36,913 nucleotides of DNA from JBKJTP01 sp046590195 (GCA_046590195.1 JBKJTP010000041.1:1-36913); one strand, 5' to 3'; shown: positions 7,541 through 15,879, counted from the stretch's first letter. The notes: generated by a model from the sequence alone, not told the origin. A program made the numbers and translations.

Positions 7541-7870
7541 ATTTATGACTACAGCCTCTTAACGACATTTCACGGATCTGTCTAGGCTATTCTGTACGCT
7601 TACTCATGACTGGATCTTTAAGCCGACAACGAAAAGACTTGGTAGGATAAATCATGCTAATATGGCTGAATACATTTCGGGAATCCTTATGGCATGTGAA
7701 TGTATTGTATTATTACTGAAGTCATTCACGCGGATCATTACTGGTCCTGTGAATGGCCATAATGTGGTGAAGGTGAAAGAAGCGCGTGTAGCCTGGAGCG
7801 GGAGCTCTGGGCTTCATGCGTTTAAAGGGTTTCCTAGCGTTGAGAGAAGTCCGACGCACCACTTCAAGCA
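7541..7870. other. Intergenic stretch between convergent genes
   Basis: Lower in G+C than the flanking genes. A 103-codon open frame beginning at 7662 runs through the next terminator and into the 3' end of the S1-protein gene, and shows no family features, so I do not call it. I see no RNA signature. Confidence 0.4.
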
Positions 7871-7903
7871 TATAAAAGAAAGGCGCATCAACGATGCGCC
7901 TTT
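7871..7903 (-). terminator. Terminator of the S1-domain protein gene
   Basis: A perfect 11-bp stem AAAGGCGCATC (7879-7889) / GATGCGCCTTT (7893-7903) lies 24 nt beyond the stop. On the minus strand it is followed by CTTTTATA, giving the T-tract. Confidence 0.82.
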
Positions 7904-7926
7904 CAGCTTACAAAGCTTGCTTACAA

Positions 7927-9237
7927 TTAACCCCCGCGCTCGATCTTCTCGAGCTTTGCCTTCAGCTCGCTGAGATCACCGATGGTGAAGCTCGTTGCCT
8001 TTGACGAAGCCTTGTAGTTCTTTAGCGTCTTGTGCTGCTCTTCGCGTTCTGCTGCGACGAGCGAAAGCGTTGGACGTCCGGAGCGGCGATCGAATTCGAT
8101 AACGCGCATGCCCTCGAGCGCCATACCTGGCTTGAAAGAATCTTCAACGCGCTCGACACGATCGTGACTGAGCTCGCGACGAGGGATGAATCCTTCGCCA
8201 GTTTCTCCGAAGTCGACAACGACGCCGCTACGATCCGATGACTTGACCTTACCATCGTGATCTGAACCGACCTTGAACTTGCCTTCCGCCTTGCGAAGCG
8301 GATTCTCAGTCATCTGCTTCTTCGAGATCGTGAGCTTGCGTGCATCTGCATCAGCACGAAGTACTTTTGCTTCGATCGCATCACCTTCTGTCAGTGCATC
8401 TCGCACGCTAGGAATGCGGGTCCAGCTGATCTCGGAGATCGGAAGGAATGCGATCATGCCATCACTCAACTCAACTTCAGCGCCGTACTCATTGATGTGA
8501 CTGACTGTACCAGTGACGGTCTGATCTTCCGAGTAGCTCTTATACTTCTCGTCCATCGGATCAGCAGTGAGCTGGCGAACGCCAAGCTGCACACGGCGGC
8601 GGCCCTTATCGACCTGAAGGATCTTCGCCTTCAATGTCTCGCCACGCTTGACGATCTCATACGGATGATCGAAGTTCTCCCACGAGAGATCGCGTAAGCG
8701 AATGATCGCTTCGATTCCCGTACCAACGTCAAGGCTAACACCCTGATTGTTGAATGACTTGACCTTGCCTTCGATGACGTCGCCGACATTCATACCCTGA
8801 ATGTGCTCCTTGCCCTGCTCGCGAAGTTCTTCATCGAGCACGGCGCGGTGGCTGACAGTGACGCTCGACTTATCGCTGTTCGGCTTAATGGCCGAGATCT
8901 TCACCGGTATTGTCTTTCCGAAGTAGTTGGCGATGTTGCGGTTCGGATCGCGATCGATCATGTCGTTCGGCATGAAGGCCGGTGTGCCGTCCTCAAGCTC
9001 CATCTCGAGACCGTTGCGCTGCCATTTGATCACTTTGGCCTGCAAGCTTTTCTTCGTCCGTTGTGCCTCACGCAGAGACGCAAAGGGATCGTTCGCAGGC
9101 GTTGCCTTCTTGGCGGTGCCCGTCGAATCGGTGTTCTTGGTCTCCTGAGAATTTTCTACAGGAGCTGCTTGCATCTCGACCGGTTGGTCCTGCGGAGTGT
9201 TCTCCTGGTCAGGGGCGGTCGTCATAGTCTCTTCCAC
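7927..9237 (-). CDS. rpsA: S1-domain RNA-binding protein, ribosomal protein S1-like
   Basis: The protein has 436 residues. After an acidic, Gln/Pro-rich leader (1-50), four S1 RNA-binding repeats can be placed near residues 63-131, 152-222, 239-307 and 324-394. The second and third are the most typical: IIRLRDLSWENFDHPYEIVKRG with KGRRRVQLGVRQL, and IAFLPISEISWTRIPSV. The first is degenerate. S1 helps the 30S subunit hold mRNA, which matters in bacteria without Shine-Dalgarno sequences. FCB S1 proteins usually have about six repeats, so this may be a short S1 or a second S1-like factor. An alternative start lies at 9225 (MTTAPD). It converges on the RNase gene, each with its own terminator. 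Confidence 0.82.
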   Translation of the reverse strand: MEETMTTAPDQENTPQDQPVEMQAAPVENSQETKNTDSTGTAKKATPANDPFASLREAQRTKKSLQAKVIKWQRNGLEMELEDGTPAFMPNDMIDRDPNRNIANYFGKTIPVKISAIKPNSDKSSVTVSHRAVLDEELREQGKEHIQGMNVGDVIEGKVKSFNNQGVSLDVGTGIEAIIRLRDLSWENFDHPYEIVKRGETLKAKILQVDKGRRRVQLGVRQLTADPMDEKYKSYSEDQTVTGTVSHINEYGAEVELSDGMIAFLPISEISWTRIPSVRDALTEGDAIEAKVLRADADARKLTISKKQMTENPLRKAEGKFKVGSDHDGKVKSSDRSGVVVDFGETGEGFIPRRELSHDRVERVEDSFKPGMALEGMRVIEFDRRSGRPTLSLVAAEREEQHKTLKNYKASSKATSFTIGDLSELKAKLEKIERGG

Positions 9238-9423
9238 GATAGCTGGGTGTTATTGGTTTGGCAATCGAAGCTGGACAACTGGCTCTACTCATTTCTATAC
9301 TAGCCACGGTCCGGGGAATTGCGGAAGAGGAAAAGCTCCATCGGGGAAAGGCAGTTCCGATACTTCCGCTTCATTTCGGGGAACACCCTGCCTCAGGAAA
9401 GGTCGCATACAGGCCCCGTGTCT

Positions 9424-9870
9424 TTAGGCTTTCACATAATCCTTGAGGGCATCCCGGAGTAGCTGGTGTACCCGCACTGGTTTGTAGGTCTCACGGTTGA
9501 CTGTCACGAGTACACAATGTCCAGTCATGAGCGTTTCGCCCAACTGGCCGCGCTCTGACTTTGTGCGCTTGATCTCGAACTCCAGGTTCAGCGATGCGCT
9601 GCCGATTGAGCCGACCCAGATCTCAACGGAAAGCATGTCGTCGAGATAAGCCGGAGACTTGAAATCGCAGTGGAATTGGGCACGGACGGGGTAGGAATCG
9701 ATAACCTCGAACGCATGAGAATACGGCAGACCGATCTCGCGGAAAAGCTCTGTCTCGGCGATCTCGAAAAAACGGACGTAGCTGCCGAAGTAGATGATGC
9801 CGGCTTTGTCCACGTCGGACCACCTGACTCGGTCCTGTACGGCAAATCTTTTATGCTCTTGTGATGCCAT
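9424..9870 (-). CDS. Acyl-CoA thioesterase, 4HBT/YbgC hotdog family
   Basis: From the preferred ATG at 9870 (MASQEHKRF) the protein has 148 residues, normal for a single hotdog domain. The signature VRWSDVDKAGIIYFGSYVRF near residues 15-34 contains the catalytic aspartate (Asp21) and the D-x-x-G-x-x-Y pattern of the 4-hydroxybenzoyl-CoA thioesterase/YbgC family. The frame extends 22 codons upstream to 9936, but that stretch does not resemble the family and approaches the divergent gene at 9959. It hydrolyses acyl-CoA thioesters; the acyl group cannot be told from sequence. YbgC homologues often sit with tol-pal genes, but none are seen here. Confidence 0.85.
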   Translation of the reverse strand: MASQEHKRFAVQDRVRWSDVDKAGIIYFGSYVRFFEIAETELFREIGLPYSHAFEVIDSYPVRAQFHCDFKSPAYLDDMLSVEIWVGSIGSASLNLEFEIKRTKSERGQLGETLMTGHCVLVTVNRETYKPVRVHQLLRDALKDYVKA

Positions 9871-9958
9871 CGCTCGAAATTCCGTATTTTTGTGTAGATG
9901 AACAGATCCCGAAGCAACGATCGCTTGCTTCTTCACCCGATTTCTCTTTCTAAGAATT

Positions 9959-10330
9959 ATGCGTCTAGCGCCTCAACAAGTTGAACAGCTCAAGCAGCGT
10001 TTACAATCGACATTTAAGAATCCTTGTCAGATCTGCGGATCGCCAAATTGGCAGTTCGACGATGTGATCTTCGAGATCCGTCAATTCATGGGCGGGGGTG
10101 TATCGGCTGAAGGCGTGATCAAGCCTGCCGTTGCAGTTACGTGCGGCGATTGCGGCAACATCGTGCTGATCAATGCATTCGCAGCAGGTGCACTTCGCGT
10201 GCAGCAGCAGAGCGCACAGGGTAATCAGCCGGCGGCGGGACAGCCAGCCGCTCCATCAGCGGCAAAGCCATCAGCGATCGAGACTGATAACGCCGACAAT
10301 GTGAAAGCTCCGAAGAAAAAGTCGAAGTAA
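9959..10330 (+). CDS. Small zinc-ribbon protein
   Basis: The protein has 123 residues with two Cys pairs, CQIC (Cys23, Cys26) and CGDC (Cys62, Cys65), spaced as a zinc ribbon. The conserved-looking region between them (IFEIRQFMGGG) holds hydrophobic strands. The last 45 residues are low-complexity (Gln/Ala/Pro then Lys-rich KAPKKKSK). There is no signal peptide, so it is probably cytosolic. Similar short proteins with a CxxC-35-CxxC layout are annotated as hypothetical in many genomes. Divergent from the thioesterase with about 90 nt between starts. Function unknown; nucleic-acid or protein contact is plausible only by analogy. Confidence 0.75.
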   Translation: MRLAPQQVEQLKQRLQSTFKNPCQICGSPNWQFDDVIFEIRQFMGGGVSAEGVIKPAVAVTCGDCGNIVLINAFAAGALRVQQQSAQGNQPAAGQPAAPSAAKPSAIETDNADNVKAPKKKSK

Positions 10331-10346
10331 GCATATCGCCATAAAC

Positions 10347-10377
10347 AGAAAGAGCCAGTCAATGACTGGCTCTTTCT
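10347..10377. terminator. Bidirectional terminator between convergent genes
   Basis: A 15-bp inverted repeat AGAAAGAGCCAGTCA (10347-10361) / TGACTGGCTCTTTCT (10363-10377), with the innermost bases forming the loop, sits between the zinc-ribbon gene stop (10330) and the lipoprotein gene stop (10395). The A/T-rich stem base acts as a T-tract in both directions. Confidence 0.75.
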
Positions 10378-10394
10378 CGTTACGTTAGCATGTG

Positions 10395-11279
10395 TTATGG
10401 CTTGCCAGTCCTGAAGCTATTCGAGGTGTCGATGGATTTGACTGTTGATGTATCATCGTCAGCATCAACAACTGAATCGCTGCTAGAGCCGCTACTCATT
10501 GCGCCTGGCGAGCCTTTCGTGATCGTATATCCTGCAGGGATCGCGAAGATCTCGTCATCCAATTCCATTTCTTCGATCTTTGTTAACTCGCTTGTTGCGA
10601 AGACCTCGCCGTTCAGCTTCGCGGTCACTTGCACCGGCACCTTACCCTTCGAGAGCGGCATCAGCATCGCGAACGCTTCTTCAACGCCGCCCATGCCCGT
10701 GCGCTGTCTGCCTAACATTGCGTCTTGAATGATCTCGTAGAACTGCATGCGAGGATCGTTCGTCATCCACATCTGGACATCCATACCTTCGACCTTGCTT
10801 ACGTATTCTTCAACTTCAAAACCGTTGATCTCCATCTTCTTGCCCGTCGGCTTAGGGATGTTCTGCGCAAGTGAATCGAGTTGATCGCTATTGTTCAACG
10901 AGTCGTCGATGATGCTGCGCATGCTGTCCATAGAGCGCAGGTCGGTAACGAATGCCTGCTTGTTCGGCATCAGCATGGTGATGGTTCGGCTGCTGCGATC
11001 GATGATCGTCTTGATCTTGAAAAGTCCGCCCATCACCGCCATCTCGTAAGCTAGTTTGTCCTCGCGGGCATAGATCTTCATGTTGACGTTGCTGGCGGCG
11101 GCGAGCATTGCGCCGCCATTGCCCATTTCCCCGCCAACAGCATTCATCAGTCCTGGGACTTTGATGACTTGGGTGATCGTACCTTCAAATGCCCGACCAG
11201 GCATCGCAGCCTGCTCAGCGCACGAGGAAAGGATCAGGCTAAGCAATAAGAGCGGTAGGAAAACAGAGGAGCGTTTCAT
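10395..11279 (-). CDS. DUF4412-like lipoprotein
   Basis: The start at 11279 (MKRSSVFLPLLLLSLILSSC) gives a clean lipoprotein signal with lipobox LSSC; the frame extends 14 codons upstream without a sensible N-terminus. The mature protein of about 270 residues has the pattern of DUF4412-type proteins: FEGTITQVIKV at the start of the domain, then YAREDKLAYEM, MLMPNKQAFVT, and NGFEVEEYVSK (usually G-x-x-v-x-e-Y). A Ser/Asp-rich tail follows from about residue 265. It is probably anchored to the periplasmic face of a membrane. The role is unknown. Monocistronic, ending at a shared terminator. Confidence 0.72.
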   Translation of the reverse strand: MKRSSVFLPLLLLSLILSSCAEQAAMPGRAFEGTITQVIKVPGLMNAVGGEMGNGGAMLAAASNVNMKIYAREDKLAYEMAVMGGLFKIKTIIDRSSRTITMLMPNKQAFVTDLRSMDSMRSIIDDSLNNSDQLDSLAQNIPKPTGKKMEINGFEVEEYVSKVEGMDVQMWMTNDPRMQFYEIIQDAMLGRQRTGMGGVEEAFAMLMPLSKGKVPVQVTAKLNGEVFATSELTKIEEMELDDEIFAIPAGYTITKGSPGAMSSGSSSDSVVDADDDTSTVKSIDTSNSFRTGKP

Positions 11280-11383
11280 GGAAGATCCGATGTGAATTAA
11301 AACGTCGATATGGTACCCCAAAAGCCGTGGCTAGGACGCTTGTATGCGACAAATGTTTCCGTCGTTTCAATCCGACAAGCTCG

Positions 11384-11457
11384 AGCATGAGGGGCTCAGT
11401 GGGCAACCCAAGCCCATACCTTGCTGTTAGCGAACCCTTGCAGAAGTCCCCTATGCT
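11384..11457. other. Possible small structured element in the divergent region
   Basis: GCAT..GGGG (from 11384) can pair with CCCC.ATGC (to 11457), enclosing a hairpin GGGCT..GGG-CAA-CCC..AGCCC. It lies between two lipoprotein genes on opposite strands. It matches no riboswitch consensus I know and could be chance pairing. Confidence 0.25.
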
Positions 11458-11523
11458 TCATTAATGCATGGCCCGGTCGAGGGTCGCAATTCCTAACTCG
11501 TTCGTCGTCCAATTCCTTTTCGT

Positions 11524-11919
11524 ATGCTTACTAAGTCCCTCGCGTCATTACTGTTCGTGGCGCTCACATTTGTTATGATGTCATGCGGCCCCAAGGTCGA
11601 TATGACGAATGCAGGCTTTGCATCACAGTCACAACTCGATCAGGCCGATCAGACCGTCATCAAGGAGTCTATCGGTGGCAATCTCGATCCAGCGAAGCTC
11701 GCACCAGAGAATGGCCGGTTCAATCACAACGGTGCCAACTACAGCATGGCTGAAGAGGGTTACTACCGTTGGGGTAAGAAGCTTTATGAAATAGGATATC
11801 GCGATCACTATTACGTGCAGGACCTCGCACCGCGAGCGTTCAAGCGTAAGATCATGGATATCTATGTTGCTGCCCTTACGGCAGGCTTCAAGGATGCACG
11901 CGATGGCGTGACCAACTAA
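11524..11919 (+). CDS. Small lipoprotein of unknown function
   Basis: The protein has 131 residues with signal MLTKSLASLLFVALTFVMMSC and lipobox VMMSC at about residue 21. The mature part starts hydrophilic and carries an aromatic stretch (EEGYYRWGKKLYEIGYRDHYYV) followed by a predicted helix (KIMDIYVAALTAGFKDARD). I recognise no family. No Shine-Dalgarno precedes the ATG, as for its neighbours. It is followed by a T-run and a hairpin at 11933-11954. Confidence 0.75.
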   Translation: MLTKSLASLLFVALTFVMMSCGPKVDMTNAGFASQSQLDQADQTVIKESIGGNLDPAKLAPENGRFNHNGANYSMAEEGYYRWGKKLYEIGYRDHYYVQDLAPRAFKRKIMDIYVAALTAGFKDARDGVTN

Positions 11920-11932
11920 TTTTTTTTGTTGA

Positions 11933-11954
11933 GCCCTGACGAGTCAGTCAGGGC
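11933..11954 (+). terminator. Hairpin after the small lipoprotein gene
   Basis: GCCCTGAC (11933-11940) / GTCAGGGC (11947-11954) is a perfect 8-bp stem, but the T-run (11920-11927) lies on its upstream side and none follows directly. It may be a weak terminator or an mRNA-stabilising end. Confidence 0.4.
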
Positions 11955-11964
11955 CTCCAACCGA

Positions 11965-11994
11965 TTTACCTTTTTTCAGTCAGGTTTATATAAC
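11965..11994 (+). promoter_or_regulatory. Possible promoter of the TPR gene
   Basis: TTTACC at 11965-11970 and TATAAC at 11989-11994 are separated by 18 nt. The start of transcription would fall at about 12000-12001, almost on the ATG at 12002, which would make the message nearly leaderless. Confidence 0.35.
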
Positions 11995-12001
11995 CTTCTC
12001 A

Positions 12002-13861
12002 ATGTCCACAGCTACAGCAGGATTGTCTGTTTCCGCGATCTTCGAGCAGATCCTTTCGAAGGCAGGATCGTCATCGGCGATCAAAGAGAACATCAAGATC
12101 GATAAGCGCAAGGATGGCAGCTTTGAATTCTCGCTCACAAAAAAGGGCGAAGCAGTACAGGCCGATTTCAATCGTGCTTATCAACTTGCTGAGGAAAAGG
12201 GGCCGCGCGACAAAGCTGTCATGTCCATTCTTGACACACTCAATGAGCGCTGGGCATCGTATCCAGGCGTAGTTGAGAACGCAGTGAACGAAGCAGTTGA
12301 AGAGAAGAACTTCGATAAAGCTCTTGAAGCTGGCGAAGCTGCGATCGCTGAGTGGGCTGCATTGTTGAAGGACGCGAAAGTAAGTGATCCTACAAAGATC
12401 GCTGCTACTGGCAACGGCTCGAGCGCATTCATCCAGATGCTCGCGAACTACGAGTTCGCACTCGAGCGCGCAGAGAAGCTGGAAGAAGCACTGGCAGTTG
12501 CGCAGCTTGCACGCACCATCGATCCTGCAGATCCGGAGAATGTGATCAGCGCGATCGTCAATCTTTCGATCCGTCTCGGTCATCCTGAGGTCGCGATCGA
12601 TGAACTTGCTGCACTCAGCGATTCTCCAGCACCGTTCGTGCTCTATGGCCGCGCGCTTGCGTACTTTGCAATGCAGCAGCCGGAGAATGCGACCACTGCG
12701 CTGCAGACAGCGCTGCGCCACTGGCCGATGGTTGCACAGGGTATCAGCCGTGAATGGACCTCCAGCACAACGATGCCGCGTCCGGGTGAAGCTGTCAATG
12801 AGCTTCAGGTTCTCTACGGTTACTTTGAAGTATTCGGAACAGCATGGGCGTCCGTACCAGGCGCTATCGATTGGTTACGCCGTGAAGAGCAGGCGTTCCA
12901 GCGTTCGGGTGGTAAGCAAGCGCAGCATGTTGGTTTGACGCGCAGCGGTATGAAGACCGATGGACATGGTAATGTCGTTGCTGCAACTGCGCAAGAGCAG
13001 GAAGAGGCCCTGGCAAAGGCCAACGTCATCGGTGAAGACGAGTACATTCGTTTCCTCGAGGTAACAAAGAACAATTATGCTTATCGCTCGACAGAGCGTG
13101 GCAAGGAGTTAGAGGAATCGCTGCAGGAAGTATTCAAGCGTGAGCTGAAAGTAGCAGAGCGTATTGAAGCGATCAAGGATCTGCTGAATCAATGGCCTGG
13201 TCATGCTGAGGCCGCGATCACCCTTGCTCGTCACTATGGCGGAGAAAAAAAGTGGGATGCGGCGCTCGACATTCTCGAAGCTGCGATCTTCGATATGCAG
13301 AAGTTCTGGCCCGAGGATCTCGTTGGCAATGGTAAAGTAGAAGTAGACTGGCCGGGCAACCGCGGATTGCTCCGCGCGTATGCACACATGGTCATTTATC
13401 TTGCAGCGGCAGGTGACGATGCATCAGCTCGTAGCTTCGCTGATGATTACCTCGCAATCAATCCGAAAGATAATCAAGGCGTACGACAAAAGGCGATCGA
13501 ACTCGCGCTCAAGTCAGGGGACAACGAGACCGCGCTCAAGCTTGCGACAGAAGCGCTTGACGGCAATGCAGCGTACATCATGTTCGGTAAGGCGCTTGCC
13601 TTGTTCTCGCTTGGCAAGAAAGATGACGCGACCAAGATGTTGCATCAGGCAGTTCAGAGCCGTCCGAAGGTCTATCGCGAGTTGATCGCCGATAAGCACC
13701 GCATGCCGAGCAAGTACAACCCAAGCTATGTCAGCTTCTTCTCACAAGAGGAGGCATTCAACTACAACTCATTGTGGAGCGGCCTATGGCGCAACACGAT
13801 GGGCGCACTTGCATGGCTGCGCAAAGAAGGGAAGAATGCGATCATGGCTGCGAAGTCCTGA
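12002..13861 (+). CDS. Tetratricopeptide-repeat protein with internal duplication
   Basis: The protein has 619 residues with no signal peptide, so it is probably cytoplasmic. It is almost entirely helical with TPR-like units (for example LEEALAVAQLARTIDPADPE and WDAALDILEAAIFDMQ). A module occurs twice, at about 212-296 and 525-610. Each copy has an opening [FY]-x-x-[YF]-G-[RK]-A-L-A-x-F followed by a helix pair ending in RHWP/QSRP, and a close G-A-[IL]-x-W-L-R-[RK]-E (GAIDWLRREE; GALAWLRKEG). The first helix pair resembles the TPR portion of ST7-like bacterial proteins. TPR arrays bind proteins; the partner is unknown. It stands alone between hairpins. Confidence 0.75.
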   Translation: MSTATAGLSVSAIFEQILSKAGSSSAIKENIKIDKRKDGSFEFSLTKKGEAVQADFNRAYQLAEEKGPRDKAVMSILDTLNERWASYPGVVENAVNEAVEEKNFDKALEAGEAAIAEWAALLKDAKVSDPTKIAATGNGSSAFIQMLANYEFALERAEKLEEALAVAQLARTIDPADPENVISAIVNLSIRLGHPEVAIDELAALSDSPAPFVLYGRALAYFAMQQPENATTALQTALRHWPMVAQGISREWTSSTTMPRPGEAVNELQVLYGYFEVFGTAWASVPGAIDWLRREEQAFQRSGGKQAQHVGLTRSGMKTDGHGNVVAATAQEQEEALAKANVIGEDEYIRFLEVTKNNYAYRSTERGKELEESLQEVFKRELKVAERIEAIKDLLNQWPGHAEAAITLARHYGGEKKWDAALDILEAAIFDMQKFWPEDLVGNGKVEVDWPGNRGLLRAYAHMVIYLAAAGDDASARSFADDYLAINPKDNQGVRQKAIELALKSGDNETALKLATEALDGNAAYIMFGKALALFSLGKKDDATKMLHQAVQSRPKVYRELIADKHRMPSKYNPSYVSFFSQEEAFNYNSLWSGLWRNTMGALAWLRKEGKNAIMAAKS

Positions 13862-13872
13862 TCTCATTAAGA

Positions 13873-13919
13873 GTTTTAACGCAGAAGACCGGCTTATGGC
13901 CGGTCTTCTGCGTTAAAAC
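13873..13919. terminator. Long bidirectional terminator hairpin
   Basis: A perfect 21-bp stem (13873-13893 with 13899-13919) has loop TTATG. It separates the TPR gene from the convergent lipoprotein gene ending at 13953. The base of the stem is A/T-rich (GTTTTAAC), giving U-rich 3' arms in both directions. Confidence 0.78.
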
Positions 13920-13952
13920 GGATCCGCGAATTATCACTCGTGATCTGCCAAG

Positions 13953-14309
13953 TTATCGCTTGGTACGATTGAGTAGCTCATCAGCTTTGCGCGCTGCTTC
14001 GCTTGCTTTGTCGACCGTCTCTGTCGTTCGATCGATGGTGCGGGTGGTCTTATCGATCGCATCGTTTGCCTCATCGATCACGTCCTTCTTCGGTGCAGGT
14101 GTCTTTGCTGCAGTTGTCGTGGTCGTTGTCTTGGCCGTGTTGGAAGGCTGGGTGCTTACCGTCTTCGCGGCGCTCTCCGCTCTAGCGATCGAGTCTGCGA
14201 TGACCGTGGAAGAGGTATCTACCGTGGTCGTCTCTTCCTTTTTGCCACATGATAACAACGTAGAGAGCAGGCAGAAAGAAAGAACGAGAATACTATAGGA
14301 TTTACGCAT
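13953..14309 (-). CDS. Small Thr/Ala-rich lipoprotein
   Basis: The protein has 118 residues with a lipoprotein signal (MRKSYSILVLSFCLLSTLLSC, lipobox STLLSC). The mature part is low-complexity (Thr/Ala/Lys, including TTTTTTAAK). It then forms a charged helix with a roughly 7-residue rhythm (DEANDAIDKTTRTIDRTTE TVDKASEAAR), which suggests a coiled coil or a peptidoglycan/membrane-lying helix. I recognise no family. It is convergent with the TPR gene. Confidence 0.65.
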   Translation of the reverse strand: MRKSYSILVLSFCLLSTLLSCGKKEETTTVDTSSTVIADSIARAESAAKTVSTQPSNTAKTTTTTTAAKTPAPKKDVIDEANDAIDKTTRTIDRTTETVDKASEAARKADELLNRTKR

Positions 14310-14422
14310 TGTGCTATGAGAAAATTTATATCAACCGATGCAAGAGCCAAGCTCATCCGCAATAACCCGGCCATACCGATCTTGCCTACTTTGCGCTACG
14401 CGTAGTGGCCAAAAATGACTGT

Positions 14423-14830
14423 TTAGGCTCCTTCGCGGCTGCTCATCACCATGATCGGATATTCGGCCTTGGTCTCCCATTCGCCGTCCTCCAGTGCCTG
14501 GATCGCGATCGAGGTAAAACCGTACTCCTGAAGATAGAGATCGGTGATCCGCTTGTACCAGAGCACTTGTGGGCTGGTGAACGTGAGCGTCCACGTCTCA
14601 TTGCTCGGTTGGACCACGCCGCCCTTGAACACCATTGCCATTCTGATAGTCAATGGTGGCTCGCCTTCTGGATCGTCCGTGCGCCACAGAGCGGCGACAT
14701 CAATGCCCACCTTGCCGACGACCGGCACTTGCGGAGTGTGTAGCTCGAATAGCAGGTCTTTGGCGTCGCAGAGACCATTTTCTTTGACGATGAATTCTTC
14801 GCAGCAGATCAACCAGGAAACTTCAGCCAT
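14423..14830 (-). CDS. Conserved-looking hypothetical protein (DUF6941-like layout)
   Basis: The protein has 135 residues, no signal peptide, and alternating strands typical of a beta-sandwich: LICCEEFIVKENGLCDAKDLLFEL, then VGIDVAALWR, TIRMAMVFKGG, TWTLTFTS, and a final KAEYPIMV. The order (short ID of a sensed gene, PPLTIRM strand, closing E-Y-x-I-x-V) recalls the DUF6941 family of small cytosolic proteins, but the match is from memory and weak. It starts about 85 nt from the arfB stop on the same strand, so it may be cotranscribed with arfB. Confidence 0.55.
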   Translation of the reverse strand: MAEVSWLICCEEFIVKENGLCDAKDLLFELHTPQVPVVGKVGIDVAALWRTDDPEGEPPLTIRMAMVFKGGVVQPSNETWTLTFTSPQVLWYKRITDLYLQEYGFTSIAIQALEDGEWETKAEYPIMVMSSREGA

Positions 14831-14915
14831 GGAAATGGAGATAGATACTTGAAAGGGAAGTGGATACCGTTACAAACTTACAACTATTCGGTAGCTTCTT
14901 TTGGAAAGGTGAAGG

Positions 14916-15335
14916 CTAAAACTGTGCCCGACGTTGCGATTTCGTCTCGCCTCGTTTCTTTTTCGATTCTATCCTCCGCTGCACTGCGGCTTTGCTTGGC
15001 TTCGTGGGCTTGCGCTTCTTCGGCCGTCGCAATGCATGCTTGAGCATCTCTTGAAAGCGCTCAATGACGATCGACTTGTTCTGCCGCTGACTTCGGGTAT
15101 CCTGAGAGGTCAGGCGCAACTGGCCCGCAGAATCCAATCGGTGCTTCAGCTTCTCAATGAGCCAGTCCCTTTCCTCTGTTGGGATGGAAGGGGAATTGAC
15201 AAGATCAAACGTGAGCTCGGCCTGAGTCGACGTCTTGTTTACGTGTTGACCTCCGGGGCCGCTCGACCGCGAAAATCGGATATCCAACTCGGAGACGGGA
15301 ATGCTGATCTTGTCGTTAAGGGTAACGGTATCCAC
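14916..15335 (-). CDS. arfB: Alternative ribosome-rescue factor ArfB (RF1-type hydrolase)
   Basis: The protein has 139 residues, the normal size. It contains the catalytic GGQ (28-30) in FSRSSGPGGQHVNKTST and the following QAELTFDL strand of the RF-1 catalytic fold. The basic tail (RRPKKRKPTKPSKAAVQRR...KKKRGETKSQRR) inserts into the empty mRNA channel. It hydrolyses peptidyl-tRNA on ribosomes stalled at the end of a broken message. It differs from RF1/RF2 by lacking the stop-codon-reading domains. It diverges from the lipoprotein gene at 15395. Confidence 0.95.
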   Translation of the reverse strand: MDTVTLNDKISIPVSELDIRFSRSSGPGGQHVNKTSTQAELTFDLVNSPSIPTEERDWLIEKLKHRLDSAGQLRLTSQDTRSQRQNKSIVIERFQEMLKHALRRPKKRKPTKPSKAAVQRRIESKKKRGETKSQRRAQF

Positions 15336-15394
15336 TGTTGTTTTTCTAGCTGCCTTTTGTTCTTCTTAATCTAAGTATCGAGCCTGACCGACCG

Positions 15395-15841
15395 ATGAAT
15401 AATGGTTTTTTGCTCCTCTTCATTGCACTCCTTGCGGCGTCATTAAGCGCTTGCACCATCGAGGTTAAACCGAACAAGGTCCGCTACGGAGTGGTGAAGC
15501 TGGATTCAACTCGCGGCTGGGCCTTTCCCGTCGATTTCGAACGCGCTCGCGACCTGCGCCGTGCTGAGATGTTCTCCGAAGCGGCGTACATCTACATCCT
15601 GCTGTATGACACCAAGCACGACAGTGTGATCAGCGAATCCATTGCCATGGCAGCAGAGGTGAAAGCGATCGATAGCATGCAGTCAGTGGCTTACCACTTC
15701 CAACAAGCGATCGGCAAAGAGTTGATGCTAGATCCTGAGGTACGCAAACGCGGCGAACCGATCGATCAGAAGCAGATGAAGAAGCGATACAAATGGTCAT
15801 CAGACATCATGAATGAGTTGGTAACGAAAGGAATTCGCTAG
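15395..15841 (+). CDS. Lipoprotein of unknown function
   Basis: The protein has 148 residues with signal MNNGFLLLFIALLAASLSAC and lipobox SLSAC at residue 20. The mature part is helical with TPR-like helices (RARDLRRAEMFSEAAYIYILLYD). No recognised family. The next gene on the same strand, also a lipoprotein, starts 38 nt later, so the two are probably one transcript. Confidence 0.68.
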   Translation: MNNGFLLLFIALLAASLSACTIEVKPNKVRYGVVKLDSTRGWAFPVDFERARDLRRAEMFSEAAYIYILLYDTKHDSVISESIAMAAEVKAIDSMQSVAYHFQQAIGKELMLDPEVRKRGEPIDQKQMKKRYKWSSDIMNELVTKGIR

Positions 15842-15879
15842 TAGGGCAGAGTCTATTAACGACTGTTTGGATAGAATAT

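Noticed and set aside
7662..7973. Plus-strand frame of 103 codons between rng and the S1 gene
   Set aside because: It crosses a clear terminator and the 3' end of the S1 gene and has no family features.
8803..9303. Plus-strand frame of 166 codons opposite the S1 gene
   Set aside because: Antisense shadow; the minus strand carries well-conserved S1 repeats.
13774..14298. Plus-strand frame of 174 codons across the TPR gene end
   Set aside because: It runs through the 21-bp terminator and the antisense of a lipoprotein with a clear signal peptide.
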